From Ketobacter sp. (GTDB lineage Bacteria; Pseudomonadota; Gammaproteobacteria; Pseudomonadales; Ketobacteraceae), in NCBI RefSeq assembly GCF_003671495.1, contig NZ_RCHN01000022.1, forward strand, positions 62,001 to 126,000: 64,000 nt of DNA, given 5' to 3'. Each line of letters begins with the position of its first letter. Within the stretch, counting starts at the first letter, position 1. Below the pieces are notes generated by a model. The model was not told the DNA's origin. It saw only the letters and a program-made list of their open reading frames with translations, and did no database searches. Positions 43,896 through 55,162 of this stretch are shown in pieces. The position numbers were made by a program, and so were the translations under genes.

Positions 43896-45991
43896 AGATT
43901 TTCAACTTTCGCTGTCGTATTGGTTTCTTCAATGAATCTGGGTATGCGGATCGTGAATGTAGTGCCGATGCCGGCTTCACTCTTAACCAGGACATCGCCA
44001 CCCAGGTTGCGAATGAATTCCCTCGTCTGGTAGACGCCGATGCCCATCCCCTTGCCGGATTTTGTGGTGTCGAAGGGTCTGAACAATCGGTTTTTCAGGA
44101 ACTCACTGTCCATGCCGCAGCCGTTATCTTCTACTTCTATTATGGCTTGATTGTCGTCTTCGGAACGTAGAGTTACATCAACATAACCATCGGCCGGTGT
44201 CGCTTCCTGTGCGTTTTTGATGATGTGTGTGACAATCATTTCCAGGTTATCTTCATCGGCAACAACTTTAAGGGAATCCTCCATGATTCTCAATGTCGGC
44301 GGCGGCATTCTGTCCTGACATTTCTTCACTGAATTAATGATGACGTTTTTCAATTCCAGTTGGCGCCCTGAGCTGGGTTGGGTCTGCTGCAGCTTCTTGA
44401 GCAGGTTGCTCATTCTTTGAACAGAGTTGTCGATGGTCCTGATCATATCGTCGATGAACGCGGGGTTTTCTTTATGCTTGGCGGCGTTTTCCACCACCAG
44501 GGCCTGCTGTGCGATGAGATTCTTCAGGTCATGCATCACAAAAGCGGACAGCTTGTTGAAGGCGTCAAACTGTTTTGACTGGGCCAGCAACTCGGCCGCC
44601 TCGTTACGGGAAATGTAACTGGCAACTTCCCGGCCCACTGTTTTGAACAGGTCCAGGTCCTCCCAGGTCAGCTCGAACTCTGCTGGTGGCGAGCTCAGCA
44701 GCACAAACCCGATTAAATTGCTGTCCACCAGCATGGGAATAATTAGCCAGAGGTCGTCAATTTCCTGAGCCCAGCGGGGCAAATGCTCATTGAAGTTGCT
44801 GAGCTCGTGATTGGCGGAAGCTGACGGGGAAAACACCCACTCCTGCTCCCGGAGTATCCGGCAGAATTCGCTGTCAGAATCTTCTTCAAATTCCCGGGTG
44901 GGATATTTCATATTGAGGGTGGCAATGGGGATGAATCGACCAAACTGGTTGTCCATCCAGAGCATACCGCCTTTGCATTTGACCACGTCGGTGATGGCGC
45001 GCAATGCTTTCTGGTGTGGGTCTTCATCGATGTCCGGAGTGGACGTAAGGTGATGAATCAGGCTCAACCACTGCGAACGATAATCGTATTTATGCACAAA
45101 GAAATGCTTGTCGATGAACACACTCAAGTTGGCGCGGGCGGACTCTGACCCGAAAACCACGGCAATGCTGATCAAGGCGCTGAAAATGAGTGTTACCTGG
45201 ATGACGGTGCCCCAGTTTCCTCCGTAGACCTTGATGTAGTAACCGCCTGCAGCCATTAACGCCAGAAAGAACCCGGCCGTGGTCAGGCCCGTGGTGTAGA
45301 ACGCCAGCGGGCGGGATATAGCCACTTTGTTCTGACGTGGTGACCCCTGGGAGCTCACGGCCAGGAGGCCGAACGAGAGAAAAATGGCAGCAGCCCCGTT
45401 CACCGCTCCTCTTGAGCGCCAGATTTCCGCATCCAGTTTTCCGAATAACAGTGCATAGGAGAATAGGTAAAGGTCGTACAGTAAAAAGGCTGCCAGCCCC
45501 AGGCTGTAGACTTTGTTGATTCGATTGTGGGGGGAGTTGCGGAATAACTGCTCCACCGACACAATGGTCAGGATCGACAGCAGCATGCAGGACCACACGT
45601 ATAACTGGTACGCCTGGTTCTTGTTGTCCACCAGCGCTGGCAGCACCACCACGAAGAGTATGGATGAGGAAATCCACAGGAACTGAATCAACAGGAAGGG
45701 GCCGCGGTGTAACTTGCGGTTCTGATTGCTGTGTTTGAGTTGTTGAATAATACCCAATATCCAGCTGCCAAAGCGCAGTGTTTCGCAGAGGATCAGTTCC
45801 TGTACGGTCAGGGTGGGTTGATAGGAATCCCAGGCCAACACCGCCGCCCATCCGGTTGTGATGAAAGCGGCAACCGCCAGAGACAGGGTGATATGGTGCC
45901 TGATGACCAGAAAGCAGGATATCAGTGACAATGCACTGAGTAGAAGTGTGCCGCCCAGGTAACTGGTGAAGGTGACGTTTTCTAATAGCAT
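43892..45991 (-). CDS. prsK: XrtA/PEP-CTERM system histidine kinase PrsK
   Basis: A 699-residue membrane kinase. About eight to ten N-terminal hydrophobic segments occupy residues 1-280 (LGGTLLLSALSLISCFLVI, SSILFVVVLPALVDN). A GAF-like domain lies at about 310-470. The dimerisation helix has the phospho-acceptor in FVMHDLKNLIAQQALV, and the ATPase carries N box HIIKNAQEATP, G1 EVEDNGCGMD and G2 GKGMGIGVYQTREF. The HDLKN box and the membrane layout are those of PrsK. ATG 45991 is used; the TTG one codon earlier is possible. It follows the DUF1631 gene by 21 bp and overlaps prsR, so the three form an operon. Confidence 0.93.
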   Translation of the reverse strand: MLLENVTFTSYLGGTLLLSALSLISCFLVIRHHITLSLAVAAFITTGWAAVLAWDSYQPTLTVQELILCETLRFGSWILGIIQQLKHSNQNRKLHRGPFLLIQFLWISSSILFVVVLPALVDNKNQAYQLYVWSCMLLSILTIVSVEQLFRNSPHNRINKVYSLGLAAFLLYDLYLFSYALLFGKLDAEIWRSRGAVNGAAAIFLSFGLLAVSSQGSPRQNKVAISRPLAFYTTGLTTAGFFLALMAAGGYYIKVYGGNWGTVIQVTLIFSALISIAVVFGSESARANLSVFIDKHFFVHKYDYRSQWLSLIHHLTSTPDIDEDPHQKALRAITDVVKCKGGMLWMDNQFGRFIPIATLNMKYPTREFEEDSDSEFCRILREQEWVFSPSASANHELSNFNEHLPRWAQEIDDLWLIIPMLVDSNLIGFVLLSSPPAEFELTWEDLDLFKTVGREVASYISRNEAAELLAQSKQFDAFNKLSAFVMHDLKNLIAQQALVVENAAKHKENPAFIDDMIRTIDNSVQRMSNLLKKLQQTQPSSGRQLELKNVIINSVKKCQDRMPPPTLRIMEDSLKVVADEDNLEMIVTHIIKNAQEATPADGYVDVTLRSEDDNQAIIEVEDNGCGMDSEFLKNRLFRPFDTTKSGKGMGIGVYQTREFIRNLGGDVLVKSEAGIGTTFTIRIPRFIEETNTTAKVENL

Positions 45992-46012
45992 CAATTTGGG
46001 CTTAAGTGGGCC

Positions 46013-48337
46013 TTATCCAGCTAACTTTTTGAGTCTGTCGGTGATGTTGTCCATGGCGCGATCAAACAGAATCCCGTTTTCCAGGAGCTTGACGTGGCCA
46101 CTTTGCATGTCGCCGGCAAACTCTTCCAACTTCTTCTCAAATACCCTCAAACCAAAGCGGTTTACGAAGACGTAGGTTTCCCCGGGGTCGGTGATCAAAG
46201 CCAATTTGCAGCGGAATGATTTCGCGCTGTTGGCTGGCGTGTAGTCCATCCAGGTGCCAATGCGTATCTTGGATACCTGGCTGACATATTGTTTGGCTGC
46301 GGCCTGTTGTTTCAGTTTCTGCTTCTGCGCCGCTGTCATGTTCTCCCAGTCGTCCACGGAGGTACCTTCCATCTGGCCCAGGGCAACCAGGTGCTCGGGC
46401 CGCAGATCGGTCAGGTCGGCATCCTCCAGTCGTTGCTGCAGGGCCTGGTCGAAGAACTGCTCAGCGATACTGAGGGAATTCAGTATGCTTTCACGGGAGG
46501 CGTTGATGGCTTCCAGTCCATTGGAAATCTTGAGCAGCACTTCCACCTTGATTTTTTCCAGTCGTTTCAGGGAACGTTCATCGAAGTGTGGCCGCAACCC
46601 CCAAACCAACTGGTCCACCACCTGCTTGGCTTCCAGCCATTCAGTACTGTCAATACCATGTTTCAGGTGGATGTAGAGCAGGACCTTCTGCCAGTCATTG
46701 ACGATAAACTGGATGATGGATTCTGGCAGACGGCTTTCTTTCAGTCGTGAATAGATGGTTTCCCGGGCTTTGGTTTTGGCGTGCTCCGCTTTTGCCTTGC
46801 CGAGCGCGGCTTCCTGGGTGCGCTTCTCCAGGATGTTGGCTTTGTTCTGATCCAGCTTGGTTACGCTCTGGAACTTAACCAGGGCGTGTTCGAAAATGCT
46901 GATGTCACCGGTAAAGTTCTCGATGATGTCGTGCACGATGCGATTGACTTCTTTATAGAGTTTTTCCTGACTGGTTTCGCTGCTCTCATCCCAGCCCAGG
47001 GCCGCCGATGCGATTTCATTGATCAGGCGACGGGATGGGTGGGTGTTGTTTTTGAAGAAGCTCTTGTCTTTCAGGGCAACTTTCAGGATCGGAATCTGCA
47101 AGCGGCTGATCAGGGCCTGGAAAGGCACCGGCAGGTTGCGATCATCCAGTATGAAATCAAAAAACATCGCCACCAGGTTGATGATGTCTTCATCGGATTC
47201 ATGGAGGACATCTTCTTTACCTGAGCGGTTGTTTTCCTCCAGAATCTGCGCGATGACACTGCGCACGTCATAATTTTGCGGTGACTGCAGGTACTCGCTG
47301 GAAAGCTGGGTGGCGGTCAGTGAATCCAGCAGGATTTCCTGGGGAATAGGGGAAGAGTGGGCTCGGCCGGAGCTGGCGGAGACCGCACCCGGAATAGACA
47401 CCCCGGTGTTGCGCAGCTGGCTCAACAGGTCAAACACCTGGCTAAGCGGAATGCCCGCAGCACCCGGTGCTGCGTAGGGAGTTTGGGGCGCTGCGCCTGG
47501 TACCCCTCCGGCTGCAGCGGCGGAGACATTGGCGAAGTGCTCGGCTTCTTCTGCCAGGCCCTGGGCAAAGCTTTGCCCATATTCCTGTCTGGCGGCATTG
47601 CTGCTGGTGTGTTTCTTCCGCACGTCAAAATGAATCTGTGGCAGCACACCTGCGCTCACCAGCAGGTCATTCACCAGGGAATAGATGTTGCGCAATTCCA
47701 CGATGACGGTTCGGTCCAGATGCTTGAGCAAAATAACCTTGCATTTGATGTCCAGATCCAATGCAGTCAGTGCCTCGGTGACCGAAGCGCAAATCTGCGC
47801 CGGGTCCAGGGGGTTATTGGTTTCGCTGACGCGTACATCCGGCATGAGATAGTCAAAACGACAGTTCAGCTGATACAGCAGTTCCTGGTTTTCAATGCGG
47901 GCCCGGGTGACAATGCCAGTCACGGCCACATCCTGCTCCATGTCATCTTTACCCACCAGCTGGATGGACTCCAGGCTGAAGGCATCGTTATCAGGGGGCT
48001 CTTTCTGGAACTCGCCACGGTGGCTGCTAATGCGGTTGTTCAGCAGCACACGGAAGTTCTCTTCATACCGGCGCTTGAACAGGTTCCAGACCTCGGGTTT
48101 TTTGATTCGCACTTCACGCATGGAATCGAAGTAAAGGTTCTGTTCATTGTTGGAGCCGGCTTTAGACGCGAGATCGAAAAACAGATCGTCACAGCTGCTG
48201 AAGAATTGGCTGAAATTATTGGATAATATGGAAAACGCGTTGTCTTTTACCTGCTTGATGAGCGCAGGCATCGTTGCGGAGACGTTTGAAACTGGTCTGT
48301 TCCGTTTGTCTTTATCGCTCATCATAGAATTATCCAT
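46013..48337 (-). CDS. DUF1631 family protein
   Basis: A 774-residue cytoplasmic protein related over much of its length to the large fusion protein at 24977, but without GGDEF-EAL. Shared elements are RRYEENFRVLLNNRI and LLVSAGVLPQIHFDVRKK-like segments. Also shared are THPSRRLINEIASAALGWDE, matching HPARQAVNYIALLSD in the other protein, and PIPVAILHLIDNGW-like LPESIIQFIVNDWQKVLLYI. The C-terminal PilZ-like part has IGTWMDYTPANSAKSFRCKL and YVFVNRFGLRVFEKKLEEF. A low-complexity Gly/Ala/Pro linker is in the middle. Several starts are possible (48355, 48337 and two internal ATGs). It is first in an operon with prsK and prsR. The function is not known; a cyclic-di-GMP receptor role is a hypothesis from the PilZ-like part. 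Confidence 0.88.
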   Translation of the reverse strand: MDNSMMSDKDKRNRPVSNVSATMPALIKQVKDNAFSILSNNFSQFFSSCDDLFFDLASKAGSNNEQNLYFDSMREVRIKKPEVWNLFKRRYEENFRVLLNNRISSHRGEFQKEPPDNDAFSLESIQLVGKDDMEQDVAVTGIVTRARIENQELLYQLNCRFDYLMPDVRVSETNNPLDPAQICASVTEALTALDLDIKCKVILLKHLDRTVIVELRNIYSLVNDLLVSAGVLPQIHFDVRKKHTSSNAARQEYGQSFAQGLAEEAEHFANVSAAAAGGVPGAAPQTPYAAPGAAGIPLSQVFDLLSQLRNTGVSIPGAVSASSGRAHSSPIPQEILLDSLTATQLSSEYLQSPQNYDVRSVIAQILEENNRSGKEDVLHESDEDIINLVAMFFDFILDDRNLPVPFQALISRLQIPILKVALKDKSFFKNNTHPSRRLINEIASAALGWDESSETSQEKLYKEVNRIVHDIIENFTGDISIFEHALVKFQSVTKLDQNKANILEKRTQEAALGKAKAEHAKTKARETIYSRLKESRLPESIIQFIVNDWQKVLLYIHLKHGIDSTEWLEAKQVVDQLVWGLRPHFDERSLKRLEKIKVEVLLKISNGLEAINASRESILNSLSIAEQFFDQALQQRLEDADLTDLRPEHLVALGQMEGTSVDDWENMTAAQKQKLKQQAAAKQYVSQVSKIRIGTWMDYTPANSAKSFRCKLALITDPGETYVFVNRFGLRVFEKKLEEFAGDMQSGHVKLLENGILFDRAMDNITDRLKKLAG

Positions 48338-48498
48338 ATTGCAACACGGCCCCAATCCAGTTCAGATTCTGAACTATCGTCATCGCTGGTGGCAATGTGT
48401 AAAAGTCACGGTTTTAGTGATTCTTGTGATTGATAAGTATTCCGATTGTAATCCAATACGGGCATAGATTGCGACCAGCAAAACGTAGCCTTATCAGT

Positions 48499-49455
48499 TT
48501 AGATGGATTCTACGATTCTGTGGGCGGCAATGTAAGGAGTTGTTTCCCCCCGGGTGACTTTCAGTTGCATGTCGTTGCAGAGCTCCCGGGCGGCTTGGTC
48601 CCGCTTCAGTCTTCGGTCGATCAGTTCGTGCACAAGGCGCCACATCCATTCCTTGTTCTGGATGGCACGATTGTGTTCAAAGTGACCAACTTCCTGGGAT
48701 TTGAGCTTATAGTCGGTGATCATCTTCCAAATGGTGTCGATATTGCCATTTTCCAGCGCTGAACACAGCACCACTTCAGGGTGCCAGAAACTGTTGTGCT
48801 GTAAAATACCTAAGGCATTTTGGTAGTGACGCTGAGTCTGCTGGGCCAGAATTCGATTGCTGCCGTCCGCTTTGTTGACGGCGATGGCGTCCGCCAGCTC
48901 CAGAATACCTTTTTTGATCCCCTGCAACTCATCGCCAGCATTGGGCAGCATCAACACCAGGAAGAAGTCCACCATGCCGGCCACTTCGTACTCCGACTGG
49001 CCCACCCCCACGGTTTCCACCAGGATCACGTCATATCCCGCGGCTTCGCACAGCAGCATGGCTTCGCGGGTTTTTTGCGCCACGCCCCCCAGGGCGCCGC
49101 CACTGGGGGAGGGGCGGATGAAGGCGTTCTCCTGCTGGGACAGGATTTCCATGCGGGTTTTGTCCCCCAGAATACTGCCACCGGTAATGGGGGAGCTGGG
49201 GTCCACAGCCAACACCGCCACTTTGTGCCCCTGGCGAATCAGGTGCAGGCCAAAGGCTTCAATGAACGTGGATTTGCCAACCCCGGGAATGCCGGTGATG
49301 CCGATGCGAATGCTGCGGCCGGTATGGGGCAGGATGTGTTCCAGCAGGGATTGGGCTTCGTCCCGATGGTGATCCAGTTTGCTTTCGGTCAGGGTGATGG
49401 CTTTTGCAAGGGAACGGCGGTTCCCCTGCAGCAGCTTTTCAATATCAATCGCCAT
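48499..49455 (-). CDS. meaB: Methylmalonyl-CoA mutase-associated GTPase MeaB (ArgK)
   Basis: A 318-residue G3E-family GTPase that protects methylmalonyl-CoA mutase and helps load its adenosylcobalamin. Walker A GITGIPGVGKSTFIEAFG, the switch region AVDPSSPITGGSILGDKTRM and ETVGVGQSE, and base recognition NKADG are all present. The C-terminal helical dimer arm (WMWRLVHELIDRRLKRDQAA) is also seen. It lies 7 bp downstream of the mutase gene, as usual. No strong Shine-Dalgarno precedes its ATG, so coupling to the mutase is likely. Confidence 0.95.
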   Translation of the reverse strand: MAIDIEKLLQGNRRSLAKAITLTESKLDHHRDEAQSLLEHILPHTGRSIRIGITGIPGVGKSTFIEAFGLHLIRQGHKVAVLAVDPSSPITGGSILGDKTRMEILSQQENAFIRPSPSGGALGGVAQKTREAMLLCEAAGYDVILVETVGVGQSEYEVAGMVDFFLVLMLPNAGDELQGIKKGILELADAIAVNKADGSNRILAQQTQRHYQNALGILQHNSFWHPEVVLCSALENGNIDTIWKMITDYKLKSQEVGHFEHNRAIQNKEWMWRLVHELIDRRLKRDQAARELCNDMQLKVTRGETTPYIAAHRIVESI

Positions 49456-49462
49456 GGAGGAA

Positions 49463-51607
<2,145 letters not shown>

Positions 51608-51944
51608 AACTACCTCGCGAATTTTTGTACGGTTGACCCCGTGGTCATTTTCATCCAATTCCCAGACCGGTTTAGCTAGCTAAAGTCTAAAAGGTAATGG
51701 GATAAAACGGAAAAGGTGCTGAGTCGTAAAGGGGGTTGCCCCTAAAGTGCGGGCTAGACTACCCAAATCCCGTTAAAAATTCATCCAAAAAAGCGTTACA
51801 GCCCTTAATTTTTGGTAAAAATCAATGGGTTGTGGCGAATTTGTCCAGCAAAATAAACGATTTGGCCAACCGGGAGCCCTGCCTGACAGTCAATCAATCA
51901 AGTTGGGTGACAAAAGTGGCAGCGGCCTTGAGCCGGTCCAAAGG
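51608..51944. other. 337 bp upstream region of the mutase gene, with two symmetric repeats
   Basis: No gene is supported here. It contains TTTAGCTAGCTAAA (51671-51684), a perfect 14 bp palindrome, and TGACC-CCGT-GGTCA (51634-51647), both between the mutase start and its likely promoter. GGGG-TTG-CCCC at 51732-51742 is a short GC hairpin. I found no cobalamin riboswitch structure. The eda stop is at the far end. Confidence 0.55.
51671..51684. promoter_or_regulatory. Perfect palindrome upstream of methylmalonyl-CoA mutase
   Basis: TTTAGCTAGCTAAA is an exact 14 bp palindrome 64 bp before the mutase ATG on the reverse strand. Candidate regulator site; binding is not shown. Confidence 0.35.
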
Positions 51945-52562
51945 CTAGCAGCGTTGGGCAATTTCATGGATGCGATTCCAGTCCCCCCGCTCCAACAGGC
52001 CGGCGGGAGACAACCAGGTCCCTCCGGCACAGATCACGTTGGGGAGGGCTAGGTAGGCGTTGACATCATCCTCGGTCACACCACCGGTGGGGAAGAATTT
52101 GATGGCCGGAAATACGGCCGCCATGGCCCGAATGAAATCGGTGCCACCGGCGAGGGCGGCGGGGAAGAGCTTCACCGTATCCAGCCCCAGATTCTCCGCC
52201 ACCATGATCTCCGAGGGTGTCATTACACCGGGCACGACCGCCACGTTGCGTTCCTGCGCTTGCTGAATCATGGCGGCGTCGGTGCCGGGGCTGACGATAA
52301 ACTGGGCCCCGGCATCCAGTGTCTGTTCCAGTTGCTGCCGGTTCTTGACGGTTCCGGCACCGATCACCAGCTCGGGCCGTGATTCCACCAGCAGTTTGAT
52401 GGCATCCAGTGCGCAATCGGTTCTCAAGGTGATTTCAAGCACTTTGAAGCCACAGCTGCTCAGGGTGTCAGCCAGGGGAAGTGCGCACTCCAGCGTGGGC
52501 AATGCGATGACCGGAACAATGGGTTTGCCTTGCGTTGCCAGTTCCTGAAAGCGGGTCGTCAC
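51945..52562 (-). CDS. eda: KDPG/KHG aldolase (Entner-Doudoroff)
   Basis: Splits 2-keto-3-deoxy-6-phosphogluconate into pyruvate and glyceraldehyde 3-phosphate. The 205-residue TIM-barrel protein shows the family start IVPVIALPTLECALPLADTL, the catalytic glutamate in VLEITLRT and the Schiff-base lysine in DTVKLFPAALAGG. FFPTGGVTEDD, the phosphate site, follows. GTG start with a good AGGAGA at the right distance. Last gene in the zwf-pgl-edd-eda operon, 84 bp after edd. Confidence 0.96.
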   Translation of the reverse strand: MTTRFQELATQGKPIVPVIALPTLECALPLADTLSSCGFKVLEITLRTDCALDAIKLLVESRPELVIGAGTVKNRQQLEQTLDAGAQFIVSPGTDAAMIQQAQERNVAVVPGVMTPSEIMVAENLGLDTVKLFPAALAGGTDFIRAMAAVFPAIKFFPTGGVTEDDVNAYLALPNVICAGGTWLSPAGLLERGDWNRIHEIAQRC

Positions 52563-52646
52563 GGGCGTCTCCTGGTTGGTTTGAGTTCAGTGCTGGAGCG
52601 GATGTCTTTATATATACGTATAAACGCTGTCTGTCTGCAGCAGCCC

Positions 52647-54446
52647 TTAAACGATGAAGCTGGCGCCCTGGTTGGCGGGCCCTACACTGGCGCGGGCATT
52701 GCCAAACAGTATGCGACCGATACTGACCTCGGCGGGTGGCAGACAATACTCCGGCCGTTGCTCCAGGGTGTCTGAACTCACGTCGAGAATCAACTGGTCG
52801 CGGGACCAGTCCAGGGTAATCATGTCACCGGTTTGGATCTTGCCGATGACACCGCCTTTGGCGGCTTCCGGAGTAAGGTGGATCGCCGCTGGAAACTTGC
52901 CGGATGCTCCGGACATCCTGCCGTCGGTCACCAGCGCCACTTTGAAGCCGCGATTCTGCAATGAGGTCAGTGGGGGGGTCAGCTTATGCAGTTCCGGCAT
53001 GCCGTTGGCGGCGGGGCCTTGCCCGGGCAGTATCGCGATAAAATCCCGGTCCAGTTTGCCCGCCTTGAATTGTTCCTGGATATCCAGTTGGGATTCGAAT
53101 ACCACCGCCGGCGCGGTAATGCTGCCAGCGTTGTCCTGCAGGGACGACACCTTGATGACGGCTTCACCGATATTGCCACGCAACCGCTTCAGCCCCCCGG
53201 ATGGACTGAAGGGGGAGGAGGCAGGCCGGAACACGCTGTCGTCTTTATCGACACGGGATGCGTCCACCCACTCCACCTGATCGGCACCGGTGGGAAAGCG
53301 ACGGGCCTCTTTGTAAGGAAGGCTGTAGGCGGTAGCAATGTCGGTGAACAGTAGCTGTTCATCCCATAAGGTATCAATCACCGCCGGGGTGCCACCGTTG
53401 GCATGAAAGGCATTGACGTCCGCTTTGCCATTGGGATACAAGCGGGTCAGCAGGGGAATCACTTTCGATAATTCGGCCATGTCTTCCCAGGTCAGTTGCC
53501 AGCCGCAGGTACGCCCGATGGCCACCAGGTGCAAGGTATGATTGGTGGAACCTCCGGTGGCCAGCAAGCCGATGACGCCATTCAGCAGGTTGGTCGCGTC
53601 CATGACATAGCCAAGGCCGGTCTTCGCCTTCAAGGTGCTGTTCACCAGCGCAGCCACCGCAGCCTCGGTGAGCGCATGCCGCAACGGGGAATCCGGGCCG
53701 ACGAAGGCGCTGCCGGGAAGTTGCAACCCCATCATTTCAAGCAGCATCTGGTTTGAGTTGGCGGTGCCATAGAAGGTGCAGGTCCCCTCGGAGTGGTAGG
53801 ATTTTTCCTCGGATTCCAATAATACCCGCTCATCCACTTTGCCTTCAGCATAGGCAACCCTGACCTTCGCCTTTTCTTCATTGCTGATGCCGGAATGCAT
53901 CGGCCCGGAAGGAATAAACAGCCCTGGCAGGTGGCCAAAGGAAAGCGCACCCATCAACATGCCGGGCACGATTTTGTCGCAGATACCCAGGTAGACTCCA
54001 GCGTCAAACGTGTTATGCGAAAGGGCGATGCCGGTGCACAGCGCAATCACATCCCGGCTGAACAGAGACAGCTCCATCCCCGGCTGGCCCTGGGTAACCC
54101 CGTCACACATGGCTGGGGTGCCGCCCGCCACCTGGGCGGTGGCGCCGTGTTTCAAGGCGTACTGTTTGATGCGCTCAGGGTAGCGGTAATAGGGTTGGTG
54201 GGCCGAAAGCATATCGTTATAGGCCGTGACGATGGCCAGGTTCGGTGTGCTCTGGGTCTGCCGCAGCAGCAGTTTTTCACTGCTTTCCGCGGCGGCATAA
54301 CTGTGGGCAAGGTTGGTGCAGCCCAGATGGCCCCGTTGGGGGGAAGCGGTTTCCATGCTGTCGCAGAGCGCGAGATAGGCCTGGCGGGAGTCCGCACTCC
54401 GCTTGCGCAGTTTGTCCAATACGGATAGCAGCACAGCATGGGTCAT
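52647..54446 (-). CDS. edd: 6-phosphogluconate dehydratase
   Basis: Dehydrates 6-phosphogluconate to KDPG using an iron-sulfur cluster. At 599 residues it is the normal length. Family motifs are TAYNDMLSAHQPY, GGTPAMCDGVTQGQPGMELS, GICDKIVPGMLMGALSFGHLP and FIPSGPMHSG, TCTFYGTANSNQMLLEMMGL and LVTDGRMSGASGKFPAAIH. The cysteines in MCDG, ICDK and TCTFYG are the expected cluster ligands. The ATG has a GAGGA Shine-Dalgarno and begins 3 bp after the pgl stop, so the two are coupled. Confidence 0.97.
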   Translation of the reverse strand: MTHAVLLSVLDKLRKRSADSRQAYLALCDSMETASPQRGHLGCTNLAHSYAAAESSEKLLLRQTQSTPNLAIVTAYNDMLSAHQPYYRYPERIKQYALKHGATAQVAGGTPAMCDGVTQGQPGMELSLFSRDVIALCTGIALSHNTFDAGVYLGICDKIVPGMLMGALSFGHLPGLFIPSGPMHSGISNEEKAKVRVAYAEGKVDERVLLESEEKSYHSEGTCTFYGTANSNQMLLEMMGLQLPGSAFVGPDSPLRHALTEAAVAALVNSTLKAKTGLGYVMDATNLLNGVIGLLATGGSTNHTLHLVAIGRTCGWQLTWEDMAELSKVIPLLTRLYPNGKADVNAFHANGGTPAVIDTLWDEQLLFTDIATAYSLPYKEARRFPTGADQVEWVDASRVDKDDSVFRPASSPFSPSGGLKRLRGNIGEAVIKVSSLQDNAGSITAPAVVFESQLDIQEQFKAGKLDRDFIAILPGQGPAANGMPELHKLTPPLTSLQNRGFKVALVTDGRMSGASGKFPAAIHLTPEAAKGGVIGKIQTGDMITLDWSRDQLILDVSSDTLEQRPEYCLPPAEVSIGRILFGNARASVGPANQGASFIV

Positions 54447-54449
54447 GGC

Positions 54450-55127
54450 TTAATCCTCGCTGGTGAAGACAGTCAGGTTATTCGCGTGGGCCGCCAGGGT
54501 TTTAACCGGGCTGACCACTGTGGGGTCTGACATCAGGTGACGAAAGCAATCCAGTTTGTCTTTGCCCGGAATATACAACATCAGGTGCCTGGCATTCTGC
54601 AGCCAGTGATAACTCATGGAAATACGGGGAAACGGTGCTTGGCCCGGAACCACCGGCACATAGCGGGATTTGCTGTGCATGGCTCCGTGATAGTCCGTTG
54701 AGTCCGGGAACAGGGAGGCCGTATGGCCATCCAGGCCCATCCCCAGTACCACCACGTCCAGGGCTTCCGGCAGCATGGCAGCCGTTTCATTGGCCCGCGC
54801 CAGGGTGTCTGCCAGGGACAAATCCGCCAGCAGGGTCAGCAATTTTGGTCGGGGCTGCGGCAGGGAATCGACAAACCCGCGGAGCATAGTCTGGTTTTGC
54901 TGGGATTCATCGGTGGTGAAGCGCTCATCCACCATGACCAGGGTGATTTTCTCCCAGGGAAGGTCGGCTCCGGATAATGCCTGCAACAGCCCCTTGGGAG
55001 AGCTGCCGCCGGATAATCCGCAATAGCAGTGCCCATTTTCATCAATGGCCGCCTGCATCCATTCCGACAGGCTGGCAGCGGCAGCAGCGGGTAGCTGCGC
55101 GTTGGGTTTTACACGAATCTCAGCCAT
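54450..55127 (-). CDS. pgl: 6-phosphogluconolactonase (DevB type)
   Basis: Hydrolyses 6-phosphogluconolactone made by zwf. The 225-residue protein shows GLSGGSSPKGLLQAL, ITLVMVDERFTTDESQQNQT, LGMGLDGHTASLFPDS and the final SMSYHWLQNARHLMLYIPGK, all of the DevB group. AAGGGA precedes the ATG. It is 35 bp downstream of zwf and 3 bp upstream of edd. Confidence 0.95.
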   Translation of the reverse strand: MAEIRVKPNAQLPAAAAASLSEWMQAAIDENGHCYCGLSGGSSPKGLLQALSGADLPWEKITLVMVDERFTTDESQQNQTMLRGFVDSLPQPRPKLLTLLADLSLADTLARANETAAMLPEALDVVVLGMGLDGHTASLFPDSTDYHGAMHSKSRYVPVVPGQAPFPRISMSYHWLQNARHLMLYIPGKDKLDCFRHLMSDPTVVSPVKTLAAHANNLTVFTSED

Positions 55128-55162
55128 GCGCCATCCCTTTTCAGCGTTATCCGGTTTCAGAT

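Noticed and set aside
51608..51944. Cobalamin riboswitch before the mutase gene
   Set aside because: No B12-box-like sequence or matching stem structure is seen.
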